Assembly: GCF_027941955.1 (NCBI RefSeq)
Contig: NZ_CP115960.1
Location: forward strand, 434,001 to 498,000
DNA length: 64,000 nt
DNA from: Sphingomonas sp. 7/4-4
GTDB taxonomy: Bacteria > Pseudomonadota > Alphaproteobacteria > Sphingomonadales > Sphingomonadaceae
Direction: 5' to 3'
Both the position numbers and the translations under genes were made by a program. Shown here piece after piece: positions 62,270-64,000 of this stretch (within the stretch, counting starts at the first letter, position 1; each line of letters starts with the position of its first letter). The notes beneath the pieces were generated by a model. The model saw only the letters and a program-made list of their open reading frames with translations, searched no databases and was not told where the DNA came from.

Positions 62270-62863
62270 CGGACCTAACCTCGATTTTTCAGCGACGGCG
62301 CCGAGGACGCCGGTGCGCTGGGTTGCAGCCTTGAACTCGGACGCGCCGAACGAACGGATGAGATCGCGCAGATCGGGCTCTTCCACCGCTTCCGCCGCTT
62401 CCGAAAGCGTGAACCAGCGCCGCTCGCGTTCCTGCTGCTCTTTCCAGCTGGGAAGCTCGCGCGTCACGGCGAGGGGAAAGACATCGACGTCCATCATCAG
62501 CGACGCGCCGCTGCCGCGCCGCTTGCGATAACGATAGGAGCCGAGTGGCGTCGGGCAGACGGGGCCGACCACGCCGGCCTCTTCCTCGGCTTCCAGCGCG
62601 GCCGCGGCATGTGGCGGCGTGCCCGACATGGGATTGCCCTTGGGTATCACCCATCGGCCGGTACCGCGCGAAGTGACCAGCAGGATGTGGACCGCGGCAT
62701 CGGTTGCCGGGTCTTCGTTGCGATAGGGCAGGGCGGCGATTTGGCGAATGACGGAGTTCCGGGGCTGCCGGCGTCTGGCCGGCTCGCCGCAATGGCTCCA
62801 ATCGTCCCGCAATTCAAGCGGGACCGCGACTTGCCCGCTGCCCTTCAGCCCTTGTTCAGACAA
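62270..62863 (-). CDS. DIPP-like NUDIX hydrolase
   Basis: NUDIX protein with the diphosphoinositol-polyphosphate/diadenosine-polyphosphate type motif: GRWVIPKGNPMSGTPPHAAA then LEAEEEAGV, which departs from the consensus (Leu for Arg, Ala for the first Glu). Likely hydrolyses a polyphosphorylated nucleotide, inositol pyrophosphate or polyphosphate. As sequenced there is no stop before the DUF47 ATG, so it would be a NUDIX-DUF47 fusion of one frame. One A fewer in AAAAA near 62286 would end it at a TAG. TTG start at 62863 is uncertain. Confidence 0.75.
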
Positions 62864-62882
62864 AGGGTGTCATGATCGCGCG

Positions 62883-63284
62883 ATGCGCAAGTTCCTCACC
62901 ATCCTGATCCTCGGCGCCGCAGTCATTGCCACGCCTGCCATCGCGGGCGAACGTGACACTCCGGAGGTCAAGCTCCAGAAGCTGCTGGACGGGCGCGTCG
63001 CGGGCAAGCCGGTCGACTGCATCAGCCTCTCGTCGGTGAGCAACAGCCAGATCATCGAAGGCAAGGCGATCGTGTATCGCGCGGGCGGGCGCCTCTACGT
63101 CAACGAGCCGCGCTCCGGCGCGGACCAGCTCGACGATGACGTCATATTGGTAACGCGCACCTCCGGCTCGCAATTGTGCAGCATCGACACGGTGCATCTC
63201 ATCGATTCGGCCAGCCGCTTCCCGCGCGGCTTCGTCCAGCTCGGCAAGTTCGTGCCCTACACCAAGCCCAAGCCGGCGAACTGA
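62883..63284 (+). CDS. Small exported protein of unknown function
   Basis: 133 residues with a clean signal peptide (KFLTILILGAAVIATPAIA). The mature part contains VDCISLSSVSNSQIIEGKAIVYRAGGRLYVN and QLCSIDTVHLID; two Cys likely pair. This pattern is common in sphingomonad hypothetical proteins, but I know no function. Divergent from the NUDIX gene with a 19-base gap. Confidence 0.8.
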   Translation: MRKFLTILILGAAVIATPAIAGERDTPEVKLQKLLDGRVAGKPVDCISLSSVSNSQIIEGKAIVYRAGGRLYVNEPRSGADQLDDDVILVTRTSGSQLCSIDTVHLIDSASRFPRGFVQLGKFVPYTKPKPAN

Positions 63285-63354
63285 TCGGTTCCGCCCCTGG
63301 GGCGAACAAACCTGGCTGATGGACTTGGCGCAGGCCTGTCCCTAGGATTCGCGC

Positions 63355-64000
63355 ATGTCGGCTCCCGGGACTGGACCAGCTTCGTGGTTTGACCGTCTGT
63401 TCCTTGCACGGGGATTTTCGCCGGTAGCCCGGTTCGGGCTGGTGTCGGCGGTGCTCTGCGCCGTGGTGCTGCTCTTCTTCTGGCCCGGCGTCGCGCACTA
63501 CGACACTGTGGCGCAGTATCAGCAAGTCGTTTCCGGTGCCTATTATGACTGGCATCCGCCGGCGATGGCGCGGCTCTGGTCGGTCTTCCATGCATTGGGC
63601 TGGGCGGGGCAGGGGCCGATGTTCCTGCTCCAGACCGTGCTCTACTGGATCGGGCTGGGATTGGTTGCAGCGGCACTCGCGCGCGGCGGTGCGCGGATCG
63701 CCGCGGTGGCGGTGCTCGCGCTCGGGCTGTGGCCGCCCGCCCTCGGCTGGCAGGCGGTGGTGGTCAAGGACGGCCAGATGGCCGCCGCCCTGCTCGCCGC
63801 GACTGGCCTCGTCGCGTGGAAGCGGCTCGCGGGGAAGCCGCTCGGCGCGATCGGCACGGCTGCTCTGGTCGTACTCCTCGGCTATGCGGTGCTCGTCCGG
63901 TCCAATGCCATTTTCGCAGTGGCGCCGCTCGCAGTGGGACTGTTCGCGCCCTGGCGGTGGCAGGAATGGCGCTCGCGCTTCCTGCTGATCGGCGCGGCGA
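63355..64000 (+). CDS. Polytopic membrane protein, GT-C glycosyltransferase-like, N-terminal part
   Basis: 215 residues visible, cut by the window edge. Several membrane segments (FGLVSAVLCAVVLLFFWPGV, LLQTVLYWIGLGLVAAALA, TAALVVLLGYAVLV). The first periplasmic loop reads HYDTVAQYQQVVSGAYYDWHPP, where an Asp after helix 1 and DWHPP recall GT-C (ArnT/PMT-type) transferases. Assignment is tentative; the catalytic and C-terminal parts are not in view. Confidence 0.6.
   Translation, partial: MSAPGTGPASWFDRLFLARGFSPVARFGLVSAVLCAVVLLFFWPGVAHYDTVAQYQQVVSGAYYDWHPPAMARLWSVFHALGWAGQGPMFLLQTVLYWIGLGLVAAALARGGARIAAVAVLALGLWPPALGWQAVVVKDGQMAAALLAATGLVAWKRLAGKPLGAIGTAALVVLLGYAVLVRSNAIFAVAPLAVGLFAPWRWQEWRSRFLLIGAA

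Overview
The window is high-G+C DNA from an alphaproteobacterium, most likely a sphingomonad (Sphingomonas or a close relative). This is inferred from a recA gene preceded by the alphaproteobacterial LexA box GTTC-N7-GTTC, frequent GTG/TTG starts, abundant Tat and TonB systems, plant-polysaccharide and fucose catabolism, and dispersed CCCGGC..GCCGGG inverted repeats. No rRNA, tRNA, CRISPR array, phage or transposase gene was recognised.

Layout. 1-763: 5' part of an M1 aminopeptidase. 887-4059: pyrimidine-degradation genes rutB, rutC, rutD, rutA. 4131-10498: SGNH hydrolase, radical SAM protein, glyoxalase-fold protein, YbjN-like protein, moaB, lytic transglycosylase, and a uracil-DNA-glycosylase-like protein without cysteines. 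10630-14684: ETF-ubiquinone oxidoreductase, TPR protein and ispE, with overlapping genes. 14747-21274: 2OG-Fe(II) oxygenase, recA with LexA box and terminator, GST, dctA, M24 peptidase, lipid kinase. 21350-25445: minus-strand L-fucose operon (sugar permease, two SDR dehydrogenases, L-fuconate dehydratase). 25596-32786: pectin locus (PL10 pectate lyase, six-hairpin glycosidase) ending in two broken gene fragments that flank a TetR/CopD/SnoaL/LysR block. 32761-38670: TetR plus O-methyltransferase, then a TonB receptor with a PhoD phosphatase. 38777-45353: trhO, Crp/Fnr regulator, prolyl-hydroxylase-like protein, RcnB-like protein, a lone [2Fe-2S] subunit, extradiol dioxygenase, a DUF559 nuclease gene between inverted hairpin repeats, class II aldolase. 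45498-57721: DUF3829 lipoprotein, a strongly folded intergenic element, then a ScfR/PccR-type regulator divergent from a propionyl-CoA operon (pccB, mce, enoyl-CoA hydratase, methylmalonyl-CoA mutase, bioB, pccA and small unknown genes). 57821-64000: GH29 alpha-L-fucosidase with an AraC regulator, a PiT phosphate transporter with DUF47 and a DIPP-like NUDIX protein, a small secreted protein, and the start of a polytopic membrane protein.

How genes work together. The propionyl-CoA block is a complete route to succinyl-CoA and includes biotin synthase for its own carboxylase. The fucose operon and the distant GH29 fucosidase together suggest use of fucosylated glycans. PL10 lyase and the neighbouring glycosidase suggest pectin use, now partly decayed. 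NUDIX-DUF47-PiT and TonB-receptor/PhoD are two separate phosphate-related units.

Caution. About twenty single-base frameshifts interrupt sixteen otherwise well-conserved genes, most of them one base missing from a C or G run. This looks like uncorrected sequencing error rather than gene decay, so these genes are annotated as single genes spanning the shift.
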